Assembly (NCBI RefSeq): GCF_902729445.1
Contig: NZ_CACVCE010000034.1
Location: forward strand, 148,749-212,748
Origin: Magnetospirillum sp902729445
GTDB taxonomy: Bacteria; Pseudomonadota; Alphaproteobacteria; Rhodospirillales; Magnetospirillaceae
Length of the DNA: 64,000 bases
Direction: 5' to 3'
The notes under the pieces are model-generated. The model did no database searches and was not told where the DNA came from. It saw only the letters and a list, made by a program, of their open reading frames with translations. Each line of letters begins with the position of its first letter. The stretch's first letter is position 1. The translations under genes were made by a program, and so were the position numbers. Of the stretch, positions 42,991 to 50,859 are shown piece after piece.

Positions 42991-43883
42991 GGCATCCGGG
43001 ACAGCACGCCGTGAACGGTCAGGCGCGCCGTATACATGGCCAGGATCGCCGCCAGCACCGGCAACAGGCCGACCACCACCCAGCCGGACAAGGGCACCGA
43101 CAGGGACGGCAGGAATCCGCCCTCGACCCGTTTGGCGGCCCAACCGATGGCGGTCAGGGTCGGCACCGCCATGGCCAGGCCGATCATGCCGCCCGAGAAG
43201 CCCAGCGAGAAGGCGCGGTCGGCGAACTGACGGGCGATATAATCGTCGTGGGCGCCGATCAGGTGCAGCACCTCGATGACGCCGCGATGCACGCTCATGC
43301 CGGTCTTGGTGGCATAGACCACGGTGGCCGAGGTGACGAAGCCGATCAGCACCAGGATGGCGATGGCCACCCATTCGGTGGTGCGCGACAGGTTGATCAG
43401 CCGCGACAACCACACCCGGTGATCGTCGATGGTCGCCCCCGGCACCGACTTGCCCAGCCGGTCGGCCAGGCCGCCCAGGTCCAGGCGCACCGCACTATCG
43501 ATCGACACGTCGATCAGGCGCGGCAGCGGCAGGTCCTTGACCAGCTCGGCCGAGCCCAGCCACGGCTCCAACAGCGCCAGGGTCTGGCGCTTGTCGAGCG
43601 GCCGGACGGCGGTCACCCCCGGGATACGCCGCATCAGGTCGGCGGCCTGGCGCACCCGGTCGTCGGTCAGCAATTCGCCGGCCTCGCCGGGGACCGGCTG
43701 GACCTGCACCGTCAAGGTGCCCGACACGTCGTGGTCCCAGCGTTCCACCAAACCGGCCAGCACCAGCACGCTGGCCACCGCGATCGACGACAGATAGACC
43801 ATCAGCGCCACCAGCCAGGGCAGGAAGCGGCTGTTGGGGTCGCCCTTGAGCGGCAGGTCCGAGCGGCGCGACAGCAGGCTCAT
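42987..43883 (-). CDS. ftsX: Cell-division protein FtsX
   Basis: 298-residue membrane partner of FtsE. TM1 (FLPWLVALMVYLSSIAVASV) is followed by a periplasmic domain (residues about 50-160, RRIPGVTAVRPLDKRQTLAL), and then three helices with LIGAHDDYIARQFADRAFSL, the FtsX cytoplasmic coupling segment. FtsEX regulates periplasmic murein hydrolases during division. Start 43883 overlaps the ftsE stop by four bases. Confidence 0.94.
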   Translation of the reverse strand: MSLLSRRSDLPLKGDPNSRFLPWLVALMVYLSSIAVASVLVLAGLVERWDHDVSGTLTVQVQPVPGEAGELLTDDRVRQAADLMRRIPGVTAVRPLDKRQTLALLEPWLGSAELVKDLPLPRLIDVSIDSAVRLDLGGLADRLGKSVPGATIDDHRVWLSRLINLSRTTEWVAIAILVLIGFVTSATVVYATKTGMSVHRGVIEVLHLIGAHDDYIARQFADRAFSLGFSGGMIGLAMAVPTLTAIGWAAKRVEGGFLPSLSVPLSGWVVVGLLPVLAAILAMYTARLTVHGVLSRMP

Positions 43884-44578
43884 GCTTCGTCCTCGGGTTC
43901 GACCACGGTGCCGCGCTCGATATGCAGGCGCGAATGCTGCGAGAAGCGATCGACCAGAAACTGGTTGTGGGTGGCGATCACCACCGTCGTCCCCAGCTTG
44001 TTCAGTTCCTCGAACAGGTGCAACAGGCGCATGGCGATGTGGTCATCGACATTGCCGGTCGGCTCGTCGGCCAGCAACAGGTCGGGGCGGCCGATCACCG
44101 CCCGGGCGATGGCGACGCGCTGCTTCTGGCCGCCCGACAGGGTCGGCGGCTTCGAATGCATCTGGTCGGCCAGCCCGACCCAGGACAGCAATTCGGGGAC
44201 GTGCTTTTGCACCTCGGATTCCTTGACGCCGCGCACCCGCAACGGAAGTGCCACATTGTCCAGCGTCGAGAGATGGTCGAGCAGGCGGAAATCCTGGAAC
44301 ACCACGCCGATCCGGCGCCTGAGCGCCGGCAATTCATAGCGTCGGGTCAGCGCGATGTCCTTGTCGAACAAGGTGACGCGGCCACGGCTGGGACGCAGCC
44401 CCAGATACATCAGGCGCAGCAGCGACGACTTGCCGGCCCCCGACGCGCCGGTCAAGAAGTGGAACGATCCGGCCGGCAAGGCGAAATCGACGTCCTGCAG
44501 CACTTCCGGCCCCAGGCCGTAGCGCAGTCCGACGCCTTCGAACCGGATGATATGTTGCCCCCGTGGACGGTGCCGCAC
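43880..44578 (-). CDS. ftsE: Cell-division ATP-binding protein FtsE
   Basis: 232-residue ABC ATPase. Walker A is GASGAGKSSLL (about residues 43-50), signature LSGGQKQRVAIARA, Walker B LLLADEPTGN, and the H-loop VVIATHNQ. It drives FtsX to control division-site hydrolases. The start is GTG 44578, close to the IIRFEGVGLRYG strand; no nearer ATG is available. It is divergent from the zinc-ribbon gene with about 120 bases between them. Confidence 0.95.
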   Translation of the reverse strand: MRHRPRGQHIIRFEGVGLRYGLGPEVLQDVDFALPAGSFHFLTGASGAGKSSLLRLMYLGLRPSRGRVTLFDKDIALTRRYELPALRRRIGVVFQDFRLLDHLSTLDNVALPLRVRGVKESEVQKHVPELLSWVGLADQMHSKPPTLSGGQKQRVAIARAVIGRPDLLLADEPTGNVDDHIAMRLLHLFEELNKLGTTVVIATHNQFLVDRFSQHSRLHIERGTVVEPEDEA

Positions 44579-44697
44579 AGCCTACCTCTCCCGACGAAGC
44601 CGGAGGATGCCATGGCGCGCGCGGCTTCGTCCAGGGCGCTTGTGTCGATTCGGCCTTGCGCCTATAAGGGAGAACGTCCTGGGGGAACGTTGACGAC

Positions 44698-45594
44698 ATG
44701 CAGATCTCTTGCCCGGCCTGCACCACTACTTTCTCGGTACCCGACAAGGCCCTGCAGCCGAAGGGTCGAACGCTGAAGTGCGCCAAGTGCGGCCATAAGT
44801 GGTTCCAAGACCCGCCGGCCGCCGCCGCCGCCGCGCCGCGCCCCAGCTTCGGCCTGGATGCCGACGCTTTTCCGCCGCCGCCCAAGCCGGTGGTGGCGCC
44901 GGACTTCTCGTTCAACCCGGTGCGCGAGCCCGACCCCGATCTGGAATTCGACACCCCGACCCGCGTCGCCTCGGCCTCGAAGGCGACGGCCGACCTTGAT
45001 GTCGACCTCGACGAACCGCCGATCCCCGATTTCGGCAACCGGCCCAGCGGGCCGGCCGAAAAGCCGATGGATTTCGACCTCGACCCGGACTCGGCACCGC
45101 GCGACGTCCCTGAGATGTTCGCCAACAAGACCGAAAAGAAGGGCACCGGCGGGCTGTGGCTGCTGCTGCTGCTACTGCTGCTGAGCGGCATCGGCGGCGC
45201 CGGCTATTACTTCCAGGACATGGTCGTCGATTACGTCCCGCAGGCCCACGAGCTTCTGACCCAGGCCGGTCTGCGCCACGAGAAGCTGGGCGTCGGCCTG
45301 GAGCTGCGCAATGCCGGAACGCCGGAACGCTTCGTCCATAACGACACCGAAGTCCTGATCGTGCGCGGTATCGTCGCCAACATCTCGGATCGCACCCGCC
45401 CGGTGCCGACCCTGAAGCTGGTGCTGTTGGACAAGGACAAGAAGGCGGTACAGGAAAAGACCAACCCGCCGCCGGTCAACTCGCTGGATTCCGGGGCCAC
45501 AGCCGGCTTCCGCATCATCCTGGAACGCCCCGACCCCAACGCGGTCGAGGTCAACGTCCTGTTCGTCGAAACCCCGGGCCAGGCGGCCAAGTGA
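44698..45594 (+). CDS. MJ0042-type zinc-ribbon membrane protein
   Basis: 298-residue protein. An N-terminal zinc ribbon with Cys5, Cys8, Cys28 and Cys31 (QISCPACTTTFSVPDKAL, LKCAKCGHKW) is followed by a Pro/Asp-rich disordered region, one membrane helix (GLWLLLLLLLLSGIGGAGYY), and a C-terminal domain (residues about 195-295) with the DUF3426-like pattern VHNDTEVLIVRGIVANISDR. The zinc finger faces the cytoplasm. The role in alphaproteobacteria is unknown. Eight Leu in a row are encoded by an almost pure CTG repeat. Confidence 0.85.
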   Translation: MQISCPACTTTFSVPDKALQPKGRTLKCAKCGHKWFQDPPAAAAAAPRPSFGLDADAFPPPPKPVVAPDFSFNPVREPDPDLEFDTPTRVASASKATADLDVDLDEPPIPDFGNRPSGPAEKPMDFDLDPDSAPRDVPEMFANKTEKKGTGGLWLLLLLLLLSGIGGAGYYFQDMVVDYVPQAHELLTQAGLRHEKLGVGLELRNAGTPERFVHNDTEVLIVRGIVANISDRTRPVPTLKLVLLDKDKKAVQEKTNPPPVNSLDSGATAGFRIILERPDPNAVEVNVLFVETPGQAAK

Positions 45595-45679
45595 GCGGCC
45601 CTTGGCATTAGGAAATCCGGTAACCATTTCCATGCTATCATCTGTCCCGATGACGCATTGAGACCCGCCGGAGCGTTTG

Positions 45680-46582
45680 ATGCAAACTCCTGCCGTCGCT
45701 TCCCGTACCGAGCTTGCCGAAGCACGCGACACCCGCATGGCCGGGCATATCCGCGAGGCTTCGGACGTCACCGGCGTTCCCTTCGAATACCTGCTGGCCC
45801 AGGCCAACCAGGAAAGCCGCCTGAACCCCGATGCCCGCTCGGCCCGCTCGTCGGCCATGGGGCTTTACCAGTTCACCGCCGGCACCTGGCTGGACATGAT
45901 CAAGAACCACGGCGCCGAGCACGGGCTGGGCAAGTATGCCGACGCCATCACCAAGAACTCGGATGGCCGCTGGACCGTCGCCGACAAGGCGATGAAGAAA
46001 GAGATTCTGGATCTGCGCCGCGATCCCAAGGTGTCGTCGCTGATGGCCGGCGAATACGCCAAGGAAAATGAAGCCTACCTGGAACGCAAGTTGGGCCGCG
46101 AAGTGTCGGCCCAGGACCTGTATCTGGCCCATTTCCTGGGAGCCGGCGGGGCGTTGCGGGTGCTGAAGGGCATGCAGGAAACCCCCAAGGCCGAGGCCGC
46201 CGAGCACCTGCCCGAAGCCGCCGACGCCAACCCCGAGATGTTCACCCACGCCGAAAGCGGCCAGTCCAAGTCGCTCGCCCAGCTTTACAAGACGGTGTTG
46301 TCGCGCTTCCAGCACGCCATGAATGACGTCAACGCGGTGGCCCGGCGCGAACGCCCGCAGATCGATCTGGCCGCCCTGAAGCCGCCGGCGCGCCAGCCCG
46401 AAATGCCACCCGAACCGGCCGAGCCGTTGATCGAGGCCTTCACCGCCCCGCCGCCGGTCCATACCGCCAGCGCCGACACCAACCGGATGTTCCCGGTGGC
46501 GTTGCCGCCGCCGGTGTCGGGAACCAAGACCGACGGGCCGATGCTGCGCATCTTGCTGGACAATCAGGGCAAGAAGGCCTGA
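45680..46582 (+). CDS. Lytic transglycosylase SLT-domain protein
   Basis: 300-residue protein with a lysozyme-like SLT domain: VPFEYLLAQANQESRLNPDA (catalytic Glu45), SSAMGLYQFTAGTWLDMIKN, then YLAHFLGAGGALRVL. It should cleave murein glycan strands. No signal peptide or membrane helix is present at the N-terminus, so export may need a dedicated route or it belongs to a flagellar or secretion apparatus. The C-terminal part is Pro-rich and probably unstructured. The start is ATG 45680 (TTG 45677 just before it is less likely). Confidence 0.88.
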   Translation: MQTPAVASRTELAEARDTRMAGHIREASDVTGVPFEYLLAQANQESRLNPDARSARSSAMGLYQFTAGTWLDMIKNHGAEHGLGKYADAITKNSDGRWTVADKAMKKEILDLRRDPKVSSLMAGEYAKENEAYLERKLGREVSAQDLYLAHFLGAGGALRVLKGMQETPKAEAAEHLPEAADANPEMFTHAESGQSKSLAQLYKTVLSRFQHAMNDVNAVARRERPQIDLAALKPPARQPEMPPEPAEPLIEAFTAPPPVHTASADTNRMFPVALPPPVSGTKTDGPMLRILLDNQGKKA

Positions 46583-46593
46583 TCGGCGATCGG

Positions 46594-47256
46594 TTATGGA
46601 AGCGGACTGACCCCGATCACCATCTCGTGACCGACCACCAGGATCGCCCACAGGGCCGGCCCGGCCAGCAGGCGCCAAACCCCCATTTCAGCGATCATCG
46701 CCCAGCGAGGTTGGCCGGTCAGTGCGGCCAGCCGGCCCCATTCCGGCTCGCCCAGCCCGGCCCGGCGCTTGGCATCCAGGATGCGCGGCCCCAGCAGCGC
46801 CAAGCCCAGCAGCGGCAAGAACACCATCAAGGCGCCGACATCGCCGTTGGGCACGATATGCGCGGCGGCCCACAGGGCCAGCCCCCACAGGACCGGATGG
46901 CGGGTCAGCCGCAGCAGGCCGGGCCGGGCCGGATCGAATCCCTTGCCGCCCGGGCCGATGGAAAAGGGATTGGCGCTGACCATGCCGCCGGCCAGCAGCA
47001 GGCAGCCGGGAACCATGGCCACAGGCGGCACCCACCGCATCCAGGCCGCCTGCTCCCATAGCAAGACCACCGGCGCGGCGCGATAGGCGGCGACGATCCA
47101 GGCCAGCAAGGCCAGCGACAGGGCCGAATAGGCCAGGATGAAGCCCAGCTTGCCGCCCAGGCGGGTCTCGGCGCGGCGGCGAAAACCCGGGCGATTGGTC
47201 AGGCTGTGCGAAAACAGGAACAGGGCTATGGCCAGCCCCAGTTCCGCTAGTTCCAC
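46594..47256 (-). CDS. NnrU-family membrane protein
   Basis: 220-residue polytopic membrane protein of the NnrU/isoprenylcysteine methyltransferase-like group: ALFLFSHSLTNRPGFRRRAE near the start, then NPFSIGPGGKGFDPARPGLL and RLTRHPVLWGLALWAAAHI, the NnrU signature with His that may bind a metal or haem. NnrU is linked to nitric-oxide metabolism in denitrifiers, but its role here is unknown. The GTG start at 47256 overlaps the folD stop by ten bases. It is convergent with the SLT gene. Confidence 0.88.
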   Translation of the reverse strand: MELAELGLAIALFLFSHSLTNRPGFRRRAETRLGGKLGFILAYSALSLALLAWIVAAYRAAPVVLLWEQAAWMRWVPPVAMVPGCLLLAGGMVSANPFSIGPGGKGFDPARPGLLRLTRHPVLWGLALWAAAHIVPNGDVGALMVFLPLLGLALLGPRILDAKRRAGLGEPEWGRLAALTGQPRWAMIAEMGVWRLLAGPALWAILVVGHEMVIGVSPLP

Positions 47257-48146
47257 GGATGCGCCTCGGGGATGTCCAGCCGGTGCAGGCGGGCCGCGGC
47301 GGTCAGGGTGTTGCGCAGCAGGCAGGCGATGGTCATCGGCCCGACGCCGCCCGGGACCGGGGTGATGGCCCCGGCCACCTTGACCGCACCGGCGAAATCG
47401 ACGTCGCCGACCAGCCGGGTCTTGCCGCCTTCGGCCGGCACGCGGTTGATGCCGACATCGATCACCGTGGCGCCCGGCTTGATCCAGTCGCCCTTGATCA
47501 TTTCCGGCTTGCCGACGGCGGCGATGACGATGTCGGCGGCCCGGACCTCGCCCGGCAGGTCGCGAGTCTGCGAATGGGCCACGGTGACGGTGCAATTCTC
47601 GCGGATCAACAGATGGGCCATCGGCTTGCCGACGATATTCGAGCGGCCGACCACGATGGCCTTCATGCCGGAAAGCTGGCCCAGATGGTCGCGCAGCATC
47701 ATCATCGAGCCCAACGGCGTGCAGGGGATCAGCCCGACGCCGCCGGCCGCCAGCTTGCCGACATTCCACGGATGGAAGCCGTCGACATCCTTGTCCGGAC
47801 GAATGGCTTCGATGACCTTCTGGGAATCGATGTGTCGCGGCAGCGGCAACTGAACCAGGATGCCATGGACCATCGGATCGTCGTTCAGCCCCTCGATCAG
47901 GGTCAGCAGGTGCTTTTCCGGGGTGTCGGCCGGCAAGATGTGCTCGAACGAGGTCATGCCGCATTCGGCGGCGCGCTTGTTCTTGTTGCGGACATAGACC
48001 TGGCTGGCCGGGTCCTCGCCCACCAGCACGACCGCCAGGCCGGGGGTGACCCGATGGCCGTCGCGGATTTCGTGGACGCGGGCGGTGATTTCGTCGCGCA
48101 ATCCGGCCGAGAACGCGTTGCCGTCGATGAGCTTGGCCTGGGTCAT
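47247..48146 (-). CDS. folD: Bifunctional 5,10-methylene-THF dehydrogenase/cyclohydrolase FolD
   Basis: 299-residue one-carbon enzyme converting 5,10-methylene-THF to 10-formyl-THF with NADP. Signatures are VGEDPASQVYVRNKNKRAAE (active Lys region, YVxxKxxA), HGILVQLPLPRHI, and VVGRSNIVGKPMAHLLI, with PVPGGVGPMTIACLLRNT at the C-terminus. The ATG at 48146 overlaps the stop of the DUF167 gene (ATGA). Confidence 0.96.
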   Translation of the reverse strand: MTQAKLIDGNAFSAGLRDEITARVHEIRDGHRVTPGLAVVLVGEDPASQVYVRNKNKRAAECGMTSFEHILPADTPEKHLLTLIEGLNDDPMVHGILVQLPLPRHIDSQKVIEAIRPDKDVDGFHPWNVGKLAAGGVGLIPCTPLGSMMMLRDHLGQLSGMKAIVVGRSNIVGKPMAHLLIRENCTVTVAHSQTRDLPGEVRAADIVIAAVGKPEMIKGDWIKPGATVIDVGINRVPAEGGKTRLVGDVDFAGAVKVAGAITPVPGGVGPMTIACLLRNTLTAAARLHRLDIPEAHPWN

Positions 48147-48496
48147 GATCGTTTCGCCATCCATTGGTCAAGGCGGGCGGCCAGGTCGGCCGCGTCGCCG
48201 GAGATGAAAACCACTTTGCGCCGGTCGGTGGCGCCCTGGACGATCTCCATCGTCGATTTGGGCACCTTCCATTCCTTCGACAACACCTTCAGCAGGGCCT
48301 GATTGGCCTTGCCGTCCTCGGGCACCGCGGTCACGGTGGCCTTCAGCGCCTGATTGCCGCAGGCGTCGGCGACCACCTGCTCGACGCGATCGCGCGAGGC
48401 CTTGGGCGTCAGGCGAATGGCGACGCGAACACCGCCGGCCACCACCGTCACCGGCCCGTCGGTCGCGGCAACCTTCGTGACCGGCGAGCCGGTCAC
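48143..48496 (-). CDS. DUF167 / YggU family protein
   Basis: 117-residue protein of the DUF167 family: RLTPKASRDRVEQVVADACG, then KATVTAVPEDGKANQALLKV and a C-terminal STMEIVQGATDRRKVVFISG. Unknown role. GTG 48496 is used, overlapping the yggT stop by four bases (GTGA); GTG 48481 is a possible shorter start. Part of yggT-DUF167-folD-nnrU. Confidence 0.9.
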   Translation of the reverse strand: MTGSPVTKVAATDGPVTVVAGGVRVAIRLTPKASRDRVEQVVADACGNQALKATVTAVPEDGKANQALLKVLSKEWKVPKSTMEIVQGATDRRKVVFISGDAADLAARLDQWMAKRS

Positions 48497-48798
48497 AGGC
48501 CGCGAACCGCCATGATCAGCTTCTGCACCACCATCTGCAGGAACAGCAAGATCAGCCACAGCGCCACCGGCGACAGATCGACGGCGCCGAAATCGGGAAT
48601 CCAGCGGCGGATCGGCCGCAACGCCGGCTCGGTCAGCCGGTTCAGCACGTCGCCGATGGTGCGCACCGCGTGGTTGTAGGTGTTGATCACCCCGAAGGCC
48701 AGCAGCCAACTAAAGATCACCGTCGCCAGGACGATGTACCAATAGAGTTCCAGGGCGAAATAGATGACCGTCAGCAACGGCTCCAGGATGATGCTCAT
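48493..48798 (-). CDS. YggT family membrane protein
   Basis: 101-residue inner-membrane protein with two hydrophobic segments and the YggT pattern LNRLTEPALRPIRRWIPDFG followed by SPVALWLILLFLQMVVQ. Homologues affect osmotic or cation tolerance and are found with DUF167. It is the first gene of this four-gene overlapping operon. Confidence 0.93.
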   Translation of the reverse strand: MSIILEPLLTVIYFALELYWYIVLATVIFSWLLAFGVINTYNHAVRTIGDVLNRLTEPALRPIRRWIPDFGAVDLSPVALWLILLFLQMVVQKLIMAVRGL

Positions 48799-48943
48799 GG
48801 AACGGGGCTTCCCCTCAAAGGTGGCGCGACCGATGGAAACCTAGCCGCACAAGGCTCGCGGCGCAAGAGGTGGCGGCCCGATCCGGGGCCCGAACCATCG
48901 CTTGACAGCCCCAGGGCCTTCCCATATTTTCGGCGCCCTTGAT

Positions 48944-49019
48944 GGGGCCGTAGCTCAGATGGGAGAGCGCCGCAATCGCACTGCGGAGGTCAGGGGTTCG
49001 ATTCCCCTCGGCTCCACCA
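48944..49019 (+). tRNA. tRNA-Ala (anticodon CGC)
   Basis: 76-base cloverleaf: acceptor GGGGCCG/CGGCTCC, D arm GCTCAGATGGGAGAGC, anticodon stem CCGCA/TGCGG with loop ATCGCAC (anticodon CGC, codon GCG), T arm with TTCGATT and an encoded CCA. A terminator follows directly. Confidence 0.97.
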
Positions 49020-49026
49020 AACAAAA

Positions 49027-49049
49027 CCCGCGCTTTCGCGGGTTTTTTT
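49027..49049 (+). terminator. Terminator after tRNA-Ala
   Basis: Stem CCCGCG / CGCGGG with loop CTTT followed by seven T, eight bases after the tRNA CCA end. Confidence 0.93.
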
Positions 49050-49127
49050 GTGCCCGGACGCGAGGGGTGGCTAAGCAACCGAAGCCGCGCTACAATCGCG
49101 CCGAACCAAGTCGATGGAACCGCATTC

Positions 49128-49478
49128 ATGTCCAAGCCCACCAAGAATGATCGCCGTTTTGACGACCGTCATGTCGGGACCGGCCTTGTCACCCGTTTCG
49201 AGGGGCATGAATTCGAAGTGCTCGACATCTCCATCGGCGGCATGAAGGTCCCGGTGCCGGCGGGAACCCGTGTCTGGAAAGGGCTGGAAGTCGATTTCGA
49301 GATGGATTCGACCAATTGGCCCGACATGCGCACCGCCAAGGGCAAGGCCGAAATCCGCGCGGTGGTCGGCGATTGGATGGCGCTGCAATTCGTCCGTCCG
49401 TCCTATGACCTGATGAAGATGGTCAGTCGTCACGTCGCGACCTTGATCTGGGGCTCGGACAAGCCCTACGGGTACTAA
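49128..49478 (+). CDS. PilZ-domain protein
   Basis: 116-residue stand-alone PilZ protein. The N-terminal KNDRRFDDRHVGTG carries the RxxxR-like arginines of the c-di-GMP motif, and LDISIGGMKVPVPAGTRV gives the DxSxxG motif. The C-terminal tail is basic. It would be a cytoplasmic c-di-GMP receptor with an unknown partner. The ATG at 49128 begins MSKPTKND. The upstream GC-rich in-frame stretch is not used. Confidence 0.9.
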   Translation: MSKPTKNDRRFDDRHVGTGLVTRFEGHEFEVLDISIGGMKVPVPAGTRVWKGLEVDFEMDSTNWPDMRTAKGKAEIRAVVGDWMALQFVRPSYDLMKMVSRHVATLIWGSDKPYGY

Positions 49479-49638
49479 AGCTGCATGTGTTTTATATCTT
49501 AGGTCTGAGCCTGTCCGGCTGACCCGGCGGATTCCCGCGCTTTTGGCACGGTCGCCTTCCTTCTCCGCACATATACAAATCGTTCACATTCGCCGTCACA
49601 CGGCGACACATCGAGTCGCAACTCGCGGGTGGAAGCTG

Positions 49639-49654
49639 GTGCGCACATGCGCAC
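49639..49654. promoter_or_regulatory. Palindrome upstream of the DnaA-domain gene
   Basis: Perfect 16-base inverted repeat GTGCGCA-CA-TGCGCAC, 41 bases before the start of the HdaB-like gene. Its symmetry and position are those of an operator; the regulator is unknown. Confidence 0.5.
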
Positions 49655-49695
49655 AATAGCACCATGTCTAGTGTTCAATTTTTTGGGGGTTCCCG

Positions 49696-50067
49696 ATGTC
49701 CATCGCCCTGGCCGAAATCCGCTCCGCACAGGCCCCGACGCTCCGGTACCGCGTCAGCGATCCGTTCGTGGCCGACGTTATCGCCGCCGTGGCTGCCGAA
49801 TTCGGACTGTCCGAGCGGGAGATGATGGTTCATTCGCGCGATCACCGCCTGTGGAAGCCGCGAATGGCCGCCATGTATTATTTCCGCCTGCTGACCTCGT
49901 GCTCGCTGCCCGAACTGGGCCGTGTGTTCGGCGGCCGCAGCCACACCACGGTTCTGCGCGCCTTCCGCCGCTGCCGCGAGATGATCGACGCCGACGAAAG
50001 CTGGGCCGGCCGCATGGATCGCCTGCTGGTCAAATTGGTTGAAAAGATCGTCGCGCCGCGCCTGTAA
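49696..50067 (+). CDS. Stand-alone DnaA domain IV protein (HdaB-like)
   Basis: 123-residue protein consisting almost only of the DnaA C-terminal DNA-binding domain. The DnaA signature appears as GGRSHTTVLRAFRRCREM (residues 79-96), where the usual Asp of GGRDHTTV is Ser82. No AAA+ domain. HdaB of Caulobacter has this design and promotes replication initiation by countering Hda; this is a likely homologue by architecture. It could bind DnaA boxes or interfere with Hda. The start at 49696 follows GGGGGTTCCCG. A palindrome and an AT-richer stretch lie upstream. Confidence 0.88.
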   Translation: MSIALAEIRSAQAPTLRYRVSDPFVADVIAAVAAEFGLSEREMMVHSRDHRLWKPRMAAMYYFRLLTSCSLPELGRVFGGRSHTTVLRAFRRCREMIDADESWAGRMDRLLVKLVEKIVAPRL

Positions 50068-50141
50068 GGCTACTTGCCGTTTGACCTTGGGGCGGCGCGA
50101 TGCTTCCCTATGGGTGCTCGGATGTGGCTAGAGGGTTTGGG

Positions 50142-50855
50142 ATGGCTCGCATAGCGATTGTCGAGGATGAAACCTCGCTGCGGGCGGATGTGGTTGAGTA
50201 CCTGTCCGCCTGCGGGCACGAAGCGTTAGGCTGCGGGGACGGAAGGGAATTGGACCTCGTCCTTGCCGACAAGCCGGTCGATATCGTCATTCTTGACGTG
50301 AATTTGCCCGGCGAGGATGGCTTTTCCATCGCCAAGCGTCTGCGCGACCATTCCGATGTCGGCATCATCATGCTGACGGCGCGCAATGTCGGCATCGACC
50401 GCGTGGTCGGCCTGGAAATCGGCGCCGACGTCTATCTGGTCAAGCCGGTGGAATTGCGGGAGCTGGAAGCCCAGATCCGCACGCTATCGCGTCGCCTCAA
50501 ACTGTTCCCGCCCTGTGCGCCCACGGTGTCGCACACGGCTTCGCCGTCCCCATCCGGCTGGGCCTACGACGCGATCGGCTGGACCGTGCTGGCGCCGGAC
50601 GGGCAATCGGTCAAGCTGACCGCCAATGAACGGGTCTTCGTGTCGCTGCTGGTCGAACGACCGGGCGAGCCGGTGTCGCGCGACGACATCTTCAAGGCGC
50701 TCGGCAAGCGCCAATGGGACCCCAGCGACCGCTCGGTCGATTCGATGGTGCGGCGCCTGCGCGCCAAGGCCCAGGATGCCCTGGGCTGCGAATTGCCGAT
50801 CGAGGCGGTGCACGGCACCGGCTACGCCTTCGCGGCGCCGATCGCGGTGATCTAG
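50142..50855 (+). CDS. OmpR/PhoB-type response regulator
   Basis: 237-residue response regulator. The receiver domain has Glu8/Asp9 acidic pair (IAIVEDETSL), phospho-acceptor Asp52 (VILDVNLPGEDG), the Thr of IIMLTARN, and Lys in YLVKPVELRE. After a linker (PPCAPTVSHTASPSPSG) comes a winged-helix DNA-binding domain with RSVDSMVRRLRAKAQDALG and VHGTGYAFAAP. The start at 50142 (MARIAIVEDE) is typical. Four bases separate its stop from the REC-histidine kinase gene, so the two are co-transcribed and it may be the kinase output. Confidence 0.93.
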   Translation: MARIAIVEDETSLRADVVEYLSACGHEALGCGDGRELDLVLADKPVDIVILDVNLPGEDGFSIAKRLRDHSDVGIIMLTARNVGIDRVVGLEIGADVYLVKPVELRELEAQIRTLSRRLKLFPPCAPTVSHTASPSPSGWAYDAIGWTVLAPDGQSVKLTANERVFVSLLVERPGEPVSRDDIFKALGKRQWDPSDRSVDSMVRRLRAKAQDALGCELPIEAVHGTGYAFAAPIAVI

Positions 50856-50859
50856 CCCG

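Noticed and set aside
49499..49729. Small minus-strand frame before the HdaB-like gene
   Set aside because: It overlaps the HdaB-like start, has no ribosome site, is Arg/Ser-rich and shows no family signature.
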